Shown here one piece after another: positions 14,393 to 26,312 of a DNA stretch of 64,000 bases. The stretch is from NCBI RefSeq assembly GCF_006715785.1, contig NZ_VFNX01000001.1:2432501-2496500 (forward strand), written 5' to 3'. Every line of letters begins with the position of its first letter. The first letter of the stretch is position 1. A program made the translations under genes and the position numbers. The notes under the pieces were generated by a model, which ran no database searches, was not told where the DNA came from, and saw nothing but the letters and a program-made list of their open reading frames with translations. The DNA comes from Streptomyces puniciscabiei (GTDB taxonomy: Bacteria; Actinomycetota; Actinomycetes; Streptomycetales; Streptomycetaceae).

Positions 14393-17158
14393 GTGACCAC
14401 CCCCGCCACCACTTCCCCGGAGATTCCCGCCGTCGCCGACGCCGAGGAGCTGACCTGCGACGTCCTCGTCATCGGCGGCGGCACCGCCGGCACCATGGCC
14501 GCGCTGACCACCGCCGAGCGCGGCGCGAACGTCCTGCTGCTGGAGAAAGCCCACGTCCGTCACTCCGGCGCGCTCGCCATGGGCATGGACGGCGTCAACA
14601 ACGCGGTCATCCCCGGCCGCGCCGAACCCGACGACTACGTCGCCGAGATCACCCGCGCCAACGACGGCATCGTCGACCAGTCCACCGTCCGCCAGACCGC
14701 CACCCGCGGTTTCGCCATGGTGCAGCGGCTGGAGTCGTACGGCGTCAAGTTCGAGAAGGACGAGCACGGTGAGTACGCGGTGCGCCAGGTGCATCGCTCC
14801 GGCTCGTACGTACTGCCCATGCCAGAGGGCAAGGACGTCAAAAAGGTCCTGTACCGGCAGCTCCGGCGGCGCGAGATGCGGGAGCGCATCAGGATCGAGA
14901 ACCGGGTGATGCCGGTCCGGGTCCTGACCGCCGAGGGGCGGGCCGTGGGCGCCGCCGGATTCAACACCCGTACCGGCGCCTTCGTCACCGTCCGCGCCGG
15001 CGCCGTCATCCTCGCCACCGGCGCCTGCGGCCGGCTCGGCCTGCCCGCCTCCGGCTACCTGTACGGCACCTACGAGAACCCCACCAACGCCGGGGACGGG
15101 TACGCCATGGCCTACCACGCCGGCGCCGAGCTGACCGGCATCGAGTGCTTCCAGATCAACCCTCTGATCAAGGACTACAACGGCCCGGCCTGTGCCTACG
15201 TCGCCAATCCCTTCGGCGGCTACCAGGTCAACCGGCACGGTGAGCGGTTCGTCGACTCCGACTACTGGTCGGGGCAGATGATGGCCGAGTTCGCCGCCGA
15301 GGTCGCCAGCGACCGCGGCCCGGTCTACCTCAAGCTCAGCCACCTCCCGGAGGAGTCGGTCTCCGCACTGGAGTCGATCCTGCACTCCACCGAACGGCCC
15401 ACCCGGGGCACCTTCCACGCCGGCCGCGGGCACGACTACCGCACCCACGACGTCGAGATGCACATCTCCGAGATCGGCCTGTGCGGCGGCCACTCCGCCT
15501 CCGGCGTCCGCGTCGACGACCACGCCCGCACGACCGTCCCCCGCCTGTACGCCGCCGGCGACCTCGCCTGCGTCCCGCACAACTACATGATCGGCGCGTT
15601 CGTCTTCGGCGACCTCGCGGGCGCGGACGCCGCCCAGTACACCGCGTACGAGGGGGAACTTCCCGCGGACCAGGTGCGTGAGGCGCACGAGCTGATCTAC
15701 CGCCCGCTGCGCAACCCCGACGGCCCGCCGCAGACCCAGGTCGAGTACAAGCTGCGCCGTTTCGTGAACGACTACGTGGCACCACCGAAGTCCGGCGCCC
15801 GGCTCTCCCTCGCCCTGGAGGCCTTCGAGCGGATGCAGGCCGACATCGCCGCCATGGGCGCCCGCACGCCGCACGAGCTGATGCGCTGCGCCGAGGTCAC
15901 CTTCATCCGGGACTGCGCCGAGATGGCCGCCCGCGCTTCCCTCGCCCGCACCGAGTCCCGTTGGGGCCTCTACCACGACCGTCTCGACCACCCCGGCCGC
16001 GACGACGTCTCCTGGTTCCACCATCTCGATCTGCACAAGTCCCCCTCTGGTGCGATGGAGTTCACGGCCCGCCCCGTGGCTCCGTACCTGGTCCCGGTCG
16101 AGGAGTTCGCGCCGGTCGGCGGTCCCTCCCGGAAGCTGGGCGAGGTCCGACCGGAGCACGTGGCCACGGCGGGGCCGCGCGAGGTGGCGCCGGTCGCGGC
16201 CGAACGGACGTCCGCGCCCGCCACCGCCTCCGCCGACCGGGCCGACGCGCCGGGCAGTGCTTCGCCCCGGCTCCTGGAACTGGTGGAGCTGGCCGAGGCG
16301 GAACCCGAACTCGCCGTCGTCGAGCCCTACTTGGCCGACGCGGACCCCGCCGTGCGCCGTACGGCCGTCTCGGTCCTGACCGAGACCGTGCCACCCGGCA
16401 CCGGGCAGGCCCTGGCCGGTACCCTGTCCGATCCCGATGCCGGGGTACGCGCCGCCGCCGCTGCCTCGCTCCGCGAACTCGTCGAGACCCTGCCGCCCGA
16501 ACCCGCCCTGGGCACCGCCCTCGCCGGCGCCCTCGCCGCGGCCGACCCCGTGGTCCGCGCCGCTGCCCTCGATGTGCTGCGCGCCCTGCGGCTCGGCCAG
16601 GCCGGGGTGTTCGCGGCGGCGCTGGACGACCCCGACATCGCCGTGCGCACCGAGGCCGTACGAGCGCTCGTCTCCGTCGACGCGGTCCGGCCGCTCGCGG
16701 GCGCCGCGGACGATCCCGCACGGGAGGTCCGGGTCGCCGTGGCCAAGGCCCTGGCCGCCGTCGGCTCGGCGTCCCTGACCGCGGCCGACCGGGAGCTGCT
16801 GACCGCCGCCCTGGACCGGCTCACCGAGGACAGCGATCCCCTGGTGCGAGGGGCCGCGTTCGCCGCGCTGGCCGGCACCGGCTGCCAAGGCCCGCTCGCC
16901 GACCGAGCCGTCGCCGCGCTGTCCCACCCGGCCTGGCAGGTCCGCTCCGGCGCCGCCACGGCGCTGTCGGCCGCGCCCTCCGAGATCGCCGTCGCCGCCC
17001 TGGCCAAGGCGCTGGCCGACACCAACGCCGATGTGCGCAAGGCGGCGGTGCTGTCCCTGACCCGGCACCGGGCCACCGAGGAGGCACGCACAGCCCTCGC
17101 CACGGCCACGGCCGACACGGACGCGGACGTCAGGGCCTACGCGGCTCGGGGGCTGTGA
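14393..17158 (+). CDS. AprA/FrdA-like flavoprotein fused to C-terminal HEAT repeats
   Basis: This is a 921-residue two-part protein. Residues about 20-600 are an FAD-dependent succinate dehydrogenase/fumarate reductase/APS reductase-alpha-type flavoprotein: GGGTAG at 28-33, the HSGALAMGMDGVNNA loop, AGAVILATGACGR, and NAGDGYAMAYHAGAELTGIE. An FAD-closing RLYAAGDLACV is preceded by HISEIGLCGGHSASG. After a Pro/Ala-rich linker (about 590-622), residues about 624-921 are HEAT/PBS-lyase-type helical repeats, seen as repeated DPAVRRTAVSVL, DAGVRAAAAASL and NADVRKAAVLSL units. It is the last gene of the operon and probably works with the ferredoxin. GTG start at 14393. The repeats may dock partners or the membrane; the substrate is unknown. 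Confidence 0.88.
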   Translation: MTTPATTSPEIPAVADAEELTCDVLVIGGGTAGTMAALTTAERGANVLLLEKAHVRHSGALAMGMDGVNNAVIPGRAEPDDYVAEITRANDGIVDQSTVRQTATRGFAMVQRLESYGVKFEKDEHGEYAVRQVHRSGSYVLPMPEGKDVKKVLYRQLRRREMRERIRIENRVMPVRVLTAEGRAVGAAGFNTRTGAFVTVRAGAVILATGACGRLGLPASGYLYGTYENPTNAGDGYAMAYHAGAELTGIECFQINPLIKDYNGPACAYVANPFGGYQVNRHGERFVDSDYWSGQMMAEFAAEVASDRGPVYLKLSHLPEESVSALESILHSTERPTRGTFHAGRGHDYRTHDVEMHISEIGLCGGHSASGVRVDDHARTTVPRLYAAGDLACVPHNYMIGAFVFGDLAGADAAQYTAYEGELPADQVREAHELIYRPLRNPDGPPQTQVEYKLRRFVNDYVAPPKSGARLSLALEAFERMQADIAAMGARTPHELMRCAEVTFIRDCAEMAARASLARTESRWGLYHDRLDHPGRDDVSWFHHLDLHKSPSGAMEFTARPVAPYLVPVEEFAPVGGPSRKLGEVRPEHVATAGPREVAPVAAERTSAPATASADRADAPGSASPRLLELVELAEAEPELAVVEPYLADADPAVRRTAVSVLTETVPPGTGQALAGTLSDPDAGVRAAAAASLRELVETLPPEPALGTALAGALAAADPVVRAAALDVLRALRLGQAGVFAAALDDPDIAVRTEAVRALVSVDAVRPLAGAADDPAREVRVAVAKALAAVGSASLTAADRELLTAALDRLTEDSDPLVRGAAFAALAGTGCQGPLADRAVAALSHPAWQVRSGAATALSAAPSEIAVAALAKALADTNADVRKAAVLSLTRHRATEEARTALATATADTDADVRAYAARGL

Positions 17159-17198
17159 TCGCGACGCTCCCGCGCATCACCCCGAACCAGCCCGCCCG

Positions 17199-19172
<1,974 letters not shown>

Positions 19173-19288
19173 CGTCCTTGTCCCCCGTCGGTCCCCCGTG
19201 TGTCGTCTCTCGACCGCTGCCTCCACGATAGGGGTCCGGACCGACAGCCTCGGAGTTATCCACAGGCGCCGGCCAGTGACCCCGGAAA

Positions 19289-19337
19289 CATGCCGCTGCC
19301 CGGCCCCTGCGCAACGAGGGGGCCGGGCAGCGGCATG
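19289..19337 (-). terminator. Terminator of the nuoA-N operon
   Basis: Nineteen-base arms (CATGCCGCTGCCCGGCCCC at 19289-19307 and its exact complement at 19319-19337) flank an 11-base loop, 14 bases past the nuoN stop. This is the strongest perfect stem-loop seen at an operon end in the window. It also insulates the recQ promoter. Confidence 0.85.
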
Positions 19338-19350
19338 GCCGAACGGAGCG

Positions 19351-21000
19351 TCAGCGCACGAACACTCCCGCCTGGCTCGCCAGGTCCAGGAAGTACTGCG
19401 GAGCGACACCGAGTACCAGCGTCACCGCGACGCCGACGGCGATCGCCGACATGGTCAGCGGGGAGGGGACGGCCACGGTCGGGCCCTCCGGCTTCGGTTC
19501 GCTGAAGAACATCAGCACGATCACGCGGATGTAGAAGAACGCGGCGATCGCCGAGGAGATCACACCGACGACGACCAGCGGCGCGGCGCCGCCGTCCGCC
19601 GCCGCCTTGAACACGGCGAACTTCCCGGCGAAGCCGGAGGTCAGCGGGATGCCGGCGAAGGCCAGCAGGAACACCGCGAAGACCGCCGCCACCAGCGGGG
19701 AGCGGCGGCCGAGCCCCGCCCACTTGGACAGGTGGGTCGCCTCGCCGCCCGCGTCGCGCACCAGCGTGACCACCGCGAAGGCGCCGATCGTCACGAACGA
19801 GTAGCCGGCCAGGTAGAAGAGCACGGACGAGACGCCGTCCTTCGACGTGGCGATGACACCCGCGAGGATGAATCCGGCGTGCGCGATGGACGAGTACGCC
19901 AGCAGCCGCTTGATGTCGGTCTGCGTGATCGCGATGATCGCGCCGCCGAGCATGGTGATGATCGCCACCGCCCACATGACCGGCCGCCAGTCCCAGCGCA
20001 TCCCGGGCAGGACGACGTACAGCAGCCGCAGCAGCGCGCCGAACGCGGCCACCTTCGTCGCCGCCGCCATGAAGCCGGTCACCGGGGTAGGCGCGCCCTG
20101 GTAGACGTCCGGCGTCCACATGTGGAACGGCACCGCACCCACCTTGAACAGCAGGCCCATCACGATCAGGGCGCTGCCGAGCAGCAGCAACGCGTCGTTG
20201 CCCATGGTGTTGGCCAGCGCCGGGTCGACGTTGCTGACCGTGCCGTCGACGACCTGTGCGATGCGCGCGTACGACACCGAGCCCGCGTAGCCGTACAGCA
20301 GGGCGATGCCGAACAGGGTGAACGCCGAGGCGAACGCGCCGAGCAGGAAGTACTTGACTGCGGCTTCCTGCGACATCAGCCGCTTGCGGCGGGCCAGCGC
20401 GCACAGCAGGTACAGCGGCAGGGAGAAGACCTCCAGGGCCACGAACAGCGTCAGCAGGTCGTTGGCCGAGGGGAACACCAGCATGCCGGCGATCGCGAAG
20501 AGCAGCAGCGGGAAGGCCTCAGTCGTGGTGAAGCCGGCCTTCACCGCCGCCTTCTCGCTGTCACTGCCGGGTACGGAGGCGGCCTGCGCGGCGAAGGAGT
20601 CGACGCGGTTGCCGTGCGCGGCCGGGTCGAGGCGCCTCTCGGCGAAGGTGAACAGACCGACGAGTCCGGCCAGCAGGATCGTGCCCTGCAGGAACAGGGA
20701 GGGGCCGTCGACCGCGATCGCCCCCATGGCCGCGATGTGCGCCTTGGTGGTGCCGTAGCCGTCGGCGGCCAGCGCGACCACCGCGGCGAACGCGGCGCAG
20801 AGGGCTACGACGGACACGAAGACCTGGGCGTAGTAGCGGGACTTCCGCGGGACGAACGCCTCGATCAGCACGCCGACCAGTGCGGCACCGACGACGATCA
20901 GCGTCGGCGACAATTGTCCGTATTCGATCTTCGGTGCCGGGATCTTCGCGATCGGGTCGGCCGCGGTTGTCCACAGGCTGTGGACGACTGTTGTGCTCAC
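19351..21000 (-). CDS. nuoN: NADH-quinone oxidoreductase subunit N
   Basis: A 549-residue antiporter-like membrane subunit of complex I with about 14 hydrophobic segments. Family hallmarks include LFVALEVFSLPLYLLCAL, KYFLLGAFASAFTLFGIALLYG, FKVGAVPFHMWTPDVYQGAPTPV (with the proton-channel Lys) and LLAYSSIAHAGFIL. It forms one of the proton-pumping channels of the membrane arm. It is the last gene of the 14-gene operon. Its ATG lies inside the nuoM stop region (four-base overlap). The insertion between the first helices (residues 100-145) is longer than in E. coli NuoN, as usual in actinobacteria. Confidence 0.97.
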   Translation of the reverse strand: MSTTVVHSLWTTAADPIAKIPAPKIEYGQLSPTLIVVGAALVGVLIEAFVPRKSRYYAQVFVSVVALCAAFAAVVALAADGYGTTKAHIAAMGAIAVDGPSLFLQGTILLAGLVGLFTFAERRLDPAAHGNRVDSFAAQAASVPGSDSEKAAVKAGFTTTEAFPLLLFAIAGMLVFPSANDLLTLFVALEVFSLPLYLLCALARRKRLMSQEAAVKYFLLGAFASAFTLFGIALLYGYAGSVSYARIAQVVDGTVSNVDPALANTMGNDALLLLGSALIVMGLLFKVGAVPFHMWTPDVYQGAPTPVTGFMAAATKVAAFGALLRLLYVVLPGMRWDWRPVMWAVAIITMLGGAIIAITQTDIKRLLAYSSIAHAGFILAGVIATSKDGVSSVLFYLAGYSFVTIGAFAVVTLVRDAGGEATHLSKWAGLGRRSPLVAAVFAVFLLAFAGIPLTSGFAGKFAVFKAAADGGAAPLVVVGVISSAIAAFFYIRVIVLMFFSEPKPEGPTVAVPSPLTMSAIAVGVAVTLVLGVAPQYFLDLASQAGVFVR

Positions 21001-22568
21001 TTGGCCGCCTCCACCGAGGGCTTGGGGTCGGTCTTGTGGACGTCGGACATGGTCTGCTTGACCGCCGGGTTGACGATGTCCGTGACGGGCTTCGGATAGA
21101 CGCCCAGGAAGATCAGCAGCACGATCAGCGGGGCGACGACCACGAGCTCACGCGCGCGCAGGTCGGGCATCGCGGAGACCTCGGGCTTCACCGGGCCCGT
21201 CATCGTCCGCTGGTACAGGACCAGGGTGTAGAGCGCGGCGAGGACGATGCCGAAGGTGGCGATGATGCCGATCGCCGGGTAGCGCGTGAACGTGCCGACC
21301 AGGACCAGGAACTCGCTCACGAACGGCGCGAGGCCGGGCAAGGAGAGGGTGGCGAGGCCGCCGATCAGGAAGGTGCCCGCGAGCACCGGGGCGACTTTCT
21401 GCACGCCTCCGTAGTCGGCGATGAGCCGCGAGCCGCGCCGCGAGATCAGGAAGCCGGCGACCAGCATCAGCGCGGCCGTGGAGATGCCGTGGTTGACCAT
21501 GTAGAGCGTCGCGCCGGACTGGCCCTGGCTGGTCATCGCGAAGATGCCCATGATGATGAAGCCGAAGTGCGAGATCGACGCGTAGGCGACCAGGCGCTTG
21601 ATGTCCCGCTGGCCGACGGCGAGCAGTGCGCCGTAGACGATGCTGATCAGGGCCAGGACGAGGATGACGGGCGTCGCCCACTTGCTGGCCTGGGGGAACA
21701 GCTGGAGGCAGAAGCGGAGCATCGCGAAGGTGCCCACCTTGTCGACGACCGCGGTGATGAGGACGGCGACCGGTGCGGTGGACTCCTGCATCGCGTTGGG
21801 CAGCCAGGTGTGCAGCGGCCACAGCGGGGCCTTCACCGCGAAGGCGAAGAAGAAGCCCAGGAACAGCCAGCGTTCCGTGCTCGTCGCCATGTGCAGCGAG
21901 CCGTTCGCGCGGGCCTGGGCGATCTCCTGCAGGCTGAAGTTTCCGGCCACCACGTAGAGGCCGATCACCGCGGCCAGCATGATCAGACCGCCGACCAGGT
22001 TGTAGAGCAGGAACTTCACCGCCGCGTACGACCGCTGCGTCGACGCCGCCTTCTCGCCCTGCGCGTGGGCGCGGTCGCCGAAGCCGCCGATGAGGAAGTA
22101 CATCGGGATGAGCATGGCTTCGAAGAAGATGTAGAAGACGAAGACGTCGGTGGACTCGAAGGAGATGAGCACCATCGCCTCGACGGCGAGGATCAGTGCG
22201 AAGAAGCCCTGGGTGGGCCGCCAGCGCCGGCTGCCCGTCTCCAGTGGGTCCGCGTCGTGCCAGCCCGCGAGGATGATGAACGGGATCAGTACGGCGGTCA
22301 GCGCGATCAGCGCCACCGCGATGCCGTCGACGCCCAGCTCGTATCTCACGCCGAAGTTCTTGATCCAGGCGTGGGACTCGGTGAGCTGGTAGCGGGCGCC
22401 GTTCGGGTCGAAACGGACCAGGACGGTGATCGCCAGGGTGAGTGTGGCGAGCGAGACGAGCAGCGCCAGCCACTTGGCGGCGGTGCGCCGCGCGGCCGGT
22501 ACGGCGGCCGTCGCGACGGCCCCTACGGCCGGGAGCACCGCTGTCGCTGTCAGCAGAGGAAAGGACAT
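20997..22568 (-). CDS. nuoM: NADH-quinone oxidoreductase subunit M
   Basis: A 523-residue antiporter-like subunit of complex I. Diagnostic segments are YELGVDGIAVALIALTAVLI, ESTDVFVFYIFFEAMLIPMY (with the conserved Glu of helix 5), KAPLWPLHTWLPNAMQEST (channel Lys and His) and KRLVAYASISHFGFIIMGI. It provides a proton path in the membrane arm between NuoL and NuoN. The ATG is five bases after the nuoL stop; the 3' end overlaps nuoN by four bases. Confidence 0.97.
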   Translation of the reverse strand: MSFPLLTATAVLPAVGAVATAAVPAARRTAAKWLALLVSLATLTLAITVLVRFDPNGARYQLTESHAWIKNFGVRYELGVDGIAVALIALTAVLIPFIILAGWHDADPLETGSRRWRPTQGFFALILAVEAMVLISFESTDVFVFYIFFEAMLIPMYFLIGGFGDRAHAQGEKAASTQRSYAAVKFLLYNLVGGLIMLAAVIGLYVVAGNFSLQEIAQARANGSLHMATSTERWLFLGFFFAFAVKAPLWPLHTWLPNAMQESTAPVAVLITAVVDKVGTFAMLRFCLQLFPQASKWATPVILVLALISIVYGALLAVGQRDIKRLVAYASISHFGFIIMGIFAMTSQGQSGATLYMVNHGISTAALMLVAGFLISRRGSRLIADYGGVQKVAPVLAGTFLIGGLATLSLPGLAPFVSEFLVLVGTFTRYPAIGIIATFGIVLAALYTLVLYQRTMTGPVKPEVSAMPDLRARELVVVAPLIVLLIFLGVYPKPVTDIVNPAVKQTMSDVHKTDPKPSVEAAK

Positions 22569-22573
22569 CGGTA

Positions 22574-24520
22574 TCAGACCGCCCTCATCAGCAGGGTCGC
22601 GGCGACCAGGAGTGCCGCACCGCCGAACATCGAGACCGCGTAGGAGCGGGCGAAGCCGTTCTGGATCCGGCGGAGCCGTCCGGACAGGCCGCCGAAGCCG
22701 GCCGCCGTGCCGTTGACGACGCCGTCGACCAGGGTGTGGTCGACGTAGACCAGGGAGCGCGTCAGGTGCTCGCCGCCGCGCACCAGGACCACATGGTTGA
22801 AGTCGTCCTGGAGCAGGTCGCGGCGGGCCGCGCGGGTGAGCAGGGAGCCGCGCGGGGCGACGGCGGGGACGGGTTTACGGCCGTACTGGGCCCAGGCGAT
22901 GCCCACGCCGACGACCAGGCAGACCAGGGTGGCGCCGGTGACCGTCCAGGTACTGACCGGGGAGTGGCCCTCGCTGTGCCCGGTGACCGGCTCGAGCCAG
23001 TGCAGGAAGCGGTCGCCGAGGTTGAAGAAGAAGCCGCCGGCCACCGATCCCACGGCCAGCACGATCATGGGGACCGTCATGACCTTGGGCGACTCGTGCG
23101 GGTGCGGCACGGCGTGCTCGCCGCGCGTCTCGGCGGCCGGCTCCACGCTCGGTTCGGCCGGGGACGGGGTCGGGGCGTTGCGCCAGCGTTCTTCTCCGAA
23201 GAACGTCATCAGCATCACGCGGGTCATGTAGAACGCGGTGATGGCCGCGCCCAGCAGGGCCGCGCCGCCGAGGATCCAGCCCTCGGTGCCGCCCTTGGCG
23301 AAGGCCGCCTCGATGATCTTGTCCTTGGAGTAGAAGCCGGACAGGAACGGGAAGCCGATGATCGCCAGGTAGCCGAGCCCGAAGGTGATGAACGTGATCG
23401 GCATGTACTTCCGCAGGCCTCCGTAGCGGCGCATGTCGACCTCGTCGTTCATGCCGTGCATGACCGAGCCCGCGCCGAGGAACAGCCCGGCCTTGAAGAA
23501 GCCGTGCGTCACCAGGTGCATGATCGCGAAGACGTAGCCGATGGGGCCGAGGCCCGCGGCGAGCACCATGTAGCCGATCTGCGACATGGTCGAGCCGGCC
23601 AGTGCCTTCTTGATGTCGTCCTTCGCGCAACCGACGATCGCACCGAACAGGAGCGTGACGGCGCCAACGACGGTGACGGCCAGCTGGGCGTCGGGAGCCG
23701 CGTTGAAGATGGCTCCGGAGCGGACGATCAGATAGACGCCCGCGGTCACCATCGTCGCGGCGTGGATCAGGGCCGAGACCGGGGTCGGGCCCTCCATGGC
23801 GTCGCCGAGCCAGGACTGCAGCGGCACCTGGGCGGACTTGCCGCAGGCTGCGAGGAGCAGCATCAGGCCGATCGCGGTGAGCTTGCCCTCGGAGGAGTCG
23901 CCGGTGTGGCTGAGGACCGGGCCGAAGGCGAAGGTGCCGAAGGTGGTGAACATCAGCATGATCGCGATCGACAGGCCCATGTCGCCGACGCGGTTCACCA
24001 GGAAGGCCTTCTTCGCCGCCGTCGCGGCGCTGGGCTTGTGCTGCCAGAAGCCGATCAGGAGGTACGAGGCGAGGCCGACGCCTTCCCAGCCGACGTACAG
24101 CAGCAGGTAGTTGTCGGCGAGGACGAGCAGCAGCATCGCCGCGAGGAACAGGTTCAGGTAGCCGAAGAAGCGGCGGCGCCGCTCGTCGTGCTCCATGTAC
24201 CCGACCGAGTACAGGTGGATCAGCGAGCCGACGCCCGTGATGAGCAGGACGAACGTCATCGACAGCTGGTCCAGGCGGAAGGTGACGTCCGCCTGGAAGC
24301 CGGCCACCGGGACCCAGCTGAACAGGTGCTGCATCAAGGTCCGGTGATCGGCCGCCTTGCCGAGCAGATCGGCGAAGAGGACGAGGCCGATGGCGAAGGA
24401 GACGAACGAGAGCAGCGTGCCGATCCAGTGGCCGACGGCGTCGAGCCGGCGGCCGCCGACCAGAAGGACGGCCGCTCCGAGCAGGGGCGCCGCGATGAGC
24501 AGCGCGATCAGGTTCTCCAC
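22574..24520 (-). CDS. nuoL: NADH-quinone oxidoreductase subunit L
   Basis: A 648-residue distal antiporter-like subunit. It shows [38 protein letters not shown] (conserved Glu), [38 protein letters not shown] and [20 protein letters not shown]. The C-terminal part carries the lateral helix region and a last transmembrane helix near 620-645. A hydrophilic insertion rich in Pro, Glu and His (around residues 445-475) is typical of streptomycete NuoL. Start ATG 24520 is 15 bases downstream of nuoK. Confidence 0.97.
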   Translation of the reverse strand: MENLIALLIAAPLLGAAVLLVGGRRLDAVGHWIGTLLSFVSFAIGLVLFADLLGKAADHRTLMQHLFSWVPVAGFQADVTFRLDQLSMTFVLLITGVGSLIHLYSVGYMEHDERRRRFFGYLNLFLAAMLLLVLADNYLLLYVGWEGVGLASYLLIGFWQHKPSAATAAKKAFLVNRVGDMGLSIAIMLMFTTFGTFAFGPVLSHTGDSSEGKLTAIGLMLLLAACGKSAQVPLQSWLGDAMEGPTPVSALIHAATMVTAGVYLIVRSGAIFNAAPDAQLAVTVVGAVTLLFGAIVGCAKDDIKKALAGSTMSQIGYMVLAAGLGPIGYVFAIMHLVTHGFFKAGLFLGAGSVMHGMNDEVDMRRYGGLRKYMPITFITFGLGYLAIIGFPFLSGFYSKDKIIEAAFAKGGTEGWILGGAALLGAAITAFYMTRVMLMTFFGEERWRNAPTPSPAEPSVEPAAETRGEHAVPHPHESPKVMTVPMIVLAVGSVAGGFFFNLGDRFLHWLEPVTGHSEGHSPVSTWTVTGATLVCLVVGVGIAWAQYGRKPVPAVAPRGSLLTRAARRDLLQDDFNHVVLVRGGEHLTRSLVYVDHTLVDGVVNGTAAGFGGLSGRLRRIQNGFARSYAVSMFGGAALLVAATLLMRAV

Positions 24521-24535
24521 GATTCTTCCGACCCC

Positions 24536-24835
24536 TTACAGCTTCATCAGGCTGGCGTCGTCGACCGAGGCCGAGTGGCGGGTACGGAACAGCGACACGA
24601 TGATCGCGAGGCCCACCACGACCTCCGCGGCGGCGACGACCATCGTGAAGAAGGCGATGATCTGGCCGTCGAGGTTGCCGTGCATCCGGGAGAAGGTGAC
24701 GAACGCGAGGTTGCAGGCGTTCAGCATCAGCTCGATGCACATGAAGACCACGATGGCGTTGCGCCGGATCAGTACGCCGGTCGCACCGATCGTGAACAAC
24801 AGGGCCGCGAGGTAGAGGTAGCTGACCGGGTTCAT
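24536..24835 (-). CDS. nuoK: NADH-quinone oxidoreductase subunit K
   Basis: A 99-residue three-helix membrane subunit. The key acidic residue of helix 2 sits in [18 protein letters not shown], and a second conserved Glu lies in [18 protein letters not shown]. Both belong to the central hydrophilic axis that couples quinone reduction to proton pumping. Length is normal for the family. ATGA overlap with nuoJ. Confidence 0.97.
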   Translation of the reverse strand: MNPVSYLYLAALLFTIGATGVLIRRNAIVVFMCIELMLNACNLAFVTFSRMHGNLDGQIIAFFTMVVAAAEVVVGLAIIVSLFRTRHSASVDDASLMKL

Positions 24836-25674
24836 TTCGACGCCTCCTCGGGCCGCTTGAACGTCGCCGGTTCGATCGCCTTGCGCTCCAGGCGCTCCTC
24901 CGCGTGCTGCTCCAGCGCCCGCAGGTCGTTGAGCGCCTCCGCCGACACGTCACGGATCTGGCCGCGCTCGCGCAGCGTCTTGCTGACGGTCAGCTCGGAG
25001 GGGGTGCCGTCGGGGAGGAGGCCCGCGATGTCGACGGCGTTGTGCCGGGCGTAGACACCGGGGGCGGGCAGCGGCGGCACGTGCGTGCCCTCGCGGACGC
25101 GCTGTTCGGACAGCTCGCGCTGGGTCTTGGCACGCTCGGTGCGCTCGCGGTGGGTGAGCACCATGGCGCCGACGGCGGCCGTGATCAGCAGGGCGCCGGT
25201 GATTTCGAAGGCGAAGACGTACTTGGTGAAGATGAGGGACGCGAGGCCCTCCACATTGCCGTTCGCGTTCGCCTGGCCGATGCCGGCGAACTCCTTCAGG
25301 GAGGCGTTCCCGATGCCGGCGAAGAGCAGGACGCCGAAGCCGACCCCGCACAGAAGGGCCAGCCAGCGCTGACCCTTGATGGTCTCCCTGAGCGAGTCCG
25401 CGGCCGTGACGCCGACGAGCATCACCACGAACAGGAACAGCATCATGATCGCGCCGGTGTAGACGACGATCTGCACGATGCCCAGGAAGTAGGCGCCGTT
25501 GGCGAGGTAGAACACCGCCAGGACGATCATGGTCCCGGCGAGGGAGAGCGCGCTGTGCACGGCCTTCTTCATGAAGACGGTGCCCAGGGCGCCGATCACC
25601 GCGACGGTGCCGAGGACCCAGAACTGGAAGGCCTCACCGGTGGAGGTGGTGTAGGCGGCGAGTTGTGCGGTCAT
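24832..25674 (-). CDS. nuoJ: NADH-quinone oxidoreductase subunit J
   Basis: A 280-residue product. The first 165 residues carry the five NuoJ helices, including the family signature [25 protein letters not shown] with the pi-bulge glycine. The last 110 residues ([12 protein letters not shown] onward) form a charged cytoplasmic tail absent from E. coli NuoJ but usual in Streptomyces. ATG 25674 overlaps the nuoI stop by four bases (ATGA); the longer open frame upstream belongs to another reading of nuoI. Confidence 0.96.
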   Translation of the reverse strand: MTAQLAAYTTSTGEAFQFWVLGTVAVIGALGTVFMKKAVHSALSLAGTMIVLAVFYLANGAYFLGIVQIVVYTGAIMMLFLFVVMLVGVTAADSLRETIKGQRWLALLCGVGFGVLLFAGIGNASLKEFAGIGQANANGNVEGLASLIFTKYVFAFEITGALLITAAVGAMVLTHRERTERAKTQRELSEQRVREGTHVPPLPAPGVYARHNAVDIAGLLPDGTPSELTVSKTLRERGQIRDVSAEALNDLRALEQHAEERLERKAIEPATFKRPEEASK

Positions 25675-26312
25675 CGGCCGATCACCTTCTCCGAGGCCGG
25701 CTCCTCCTCGCCGAAGGTGGACGCGGCCTCCTGCGGGACCTCGCCCTTGGACAGGGCGACCTGGCGGACCGTGCCGGGGGCGGCCTGTGTCACCAGGCCC
25801 CGGTAGTAGTCCTGTTCGTCGGTCCCCGGGAAGATCGCGTGCGGCGTGTCGACCATGCCCTCTTCGAGGCCGGCGAGGAGTTGTTCCTTGGTGTAGATGA
25901 GGTTGGCGCGGCTGGAGTCGGCCAGTTCGAACTCGTTGGTCATCGTCAGCGCGCGCGTGGGGCACGCCTCGATGCACAGGCCGCACAGGATGCAGCGGGC
26001 GTAGTTGATCTGGTAGACGCGGCCGTAGCGCTCGCCCGGCGAGTAGCGCTCCTCGTCGGTGTTGTCGGCGCCCTCCACATAAATGGCGTCGGCGGGGCAG
26101 GCCCAGGCGCACAGCTCACAGCCGACGCACTTCTCCAGGCCGTCCGGATGGCGGTTGAGCTGGTGCCGTCCGTGGAACCGCGGAGCCGTGGTCTTCTTCT
26201 GCTCCGGGTACTGCTCGGTCAGCCGCTTCTTGAACATGGCCTTGAAGGTCACGCCGAAGCCGGCCACGGGGTTCAGGAAACCGGGCTTGGTCTCCTTGGG
26301 CTCCTCAGCCAT
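25671..26312 (-). CDS. nuoI: NADH-quinone oxidoreductase subunit I (two [4Fe-4S])
   Basis: A 213-residue ferredoxin-type subunit with [12 protein letters not shown] and [12 protein letters not shown] motifs binding clusters N6a and N6b, on the electron path to N2 and quinone. The start ATG 26312 is supported by a strong AAGGAGG ribosome site 6 bases upstream, in the 3' end of nuoH. It therefore overlaps nuoH by 8 bases, and the upstream in-frame start at 26372 is rejected. The C-terminal 60 residues are a hydrophilic extension beyond the E. coli protein. Confidence 0.96.
   Translation of the reverse strand: MAEEPKETKPGFLNPVAGFGVTFKAMFKKRLTEQYPEQKKTTAPRFHGRHQLNRHPDGLEKCVGCELCAWACPADAIYVEGADNTDEERYSPGERYGRVYQINYARCILCGLCIEACPTRALTMTNEFELADSSRANLIYTKEQLLAGLEEGMVDTPHAIFPGTDEQDYYRGLVTQAAPGTVRQVALSKGEVPQEAASTFGEEEPASEKVIGR

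Noticed and set aside
12632..17068. A 1478-codon open frame on the minus strand across the ABC/flavoprotein operon
   Set aside because: It lies wholly antisense to five well-supported genes with recognisable motifs. Its product is low-complexity Gly/Arg/Val/Asp sequence, typical of the mirror frame of GC-rich coding DNA.
19173..19409. N-terminal extension of RecQ to 19409
   Set aside because: It would run through the 19-bp terminator stem of the nuo operon and encode non-conserved Arg/Gly-rich sequence; ATG 19172 has a ribosome site.
22442..25054. An 870-codon plus-strand frame opposite nuoL-nuoJ, and similar long frames opposite nuoF-nuoH
   Set aside because: Mirror frames of the nuo genes; no domain, no ribosome site, and composition dictated by the opposite strand.
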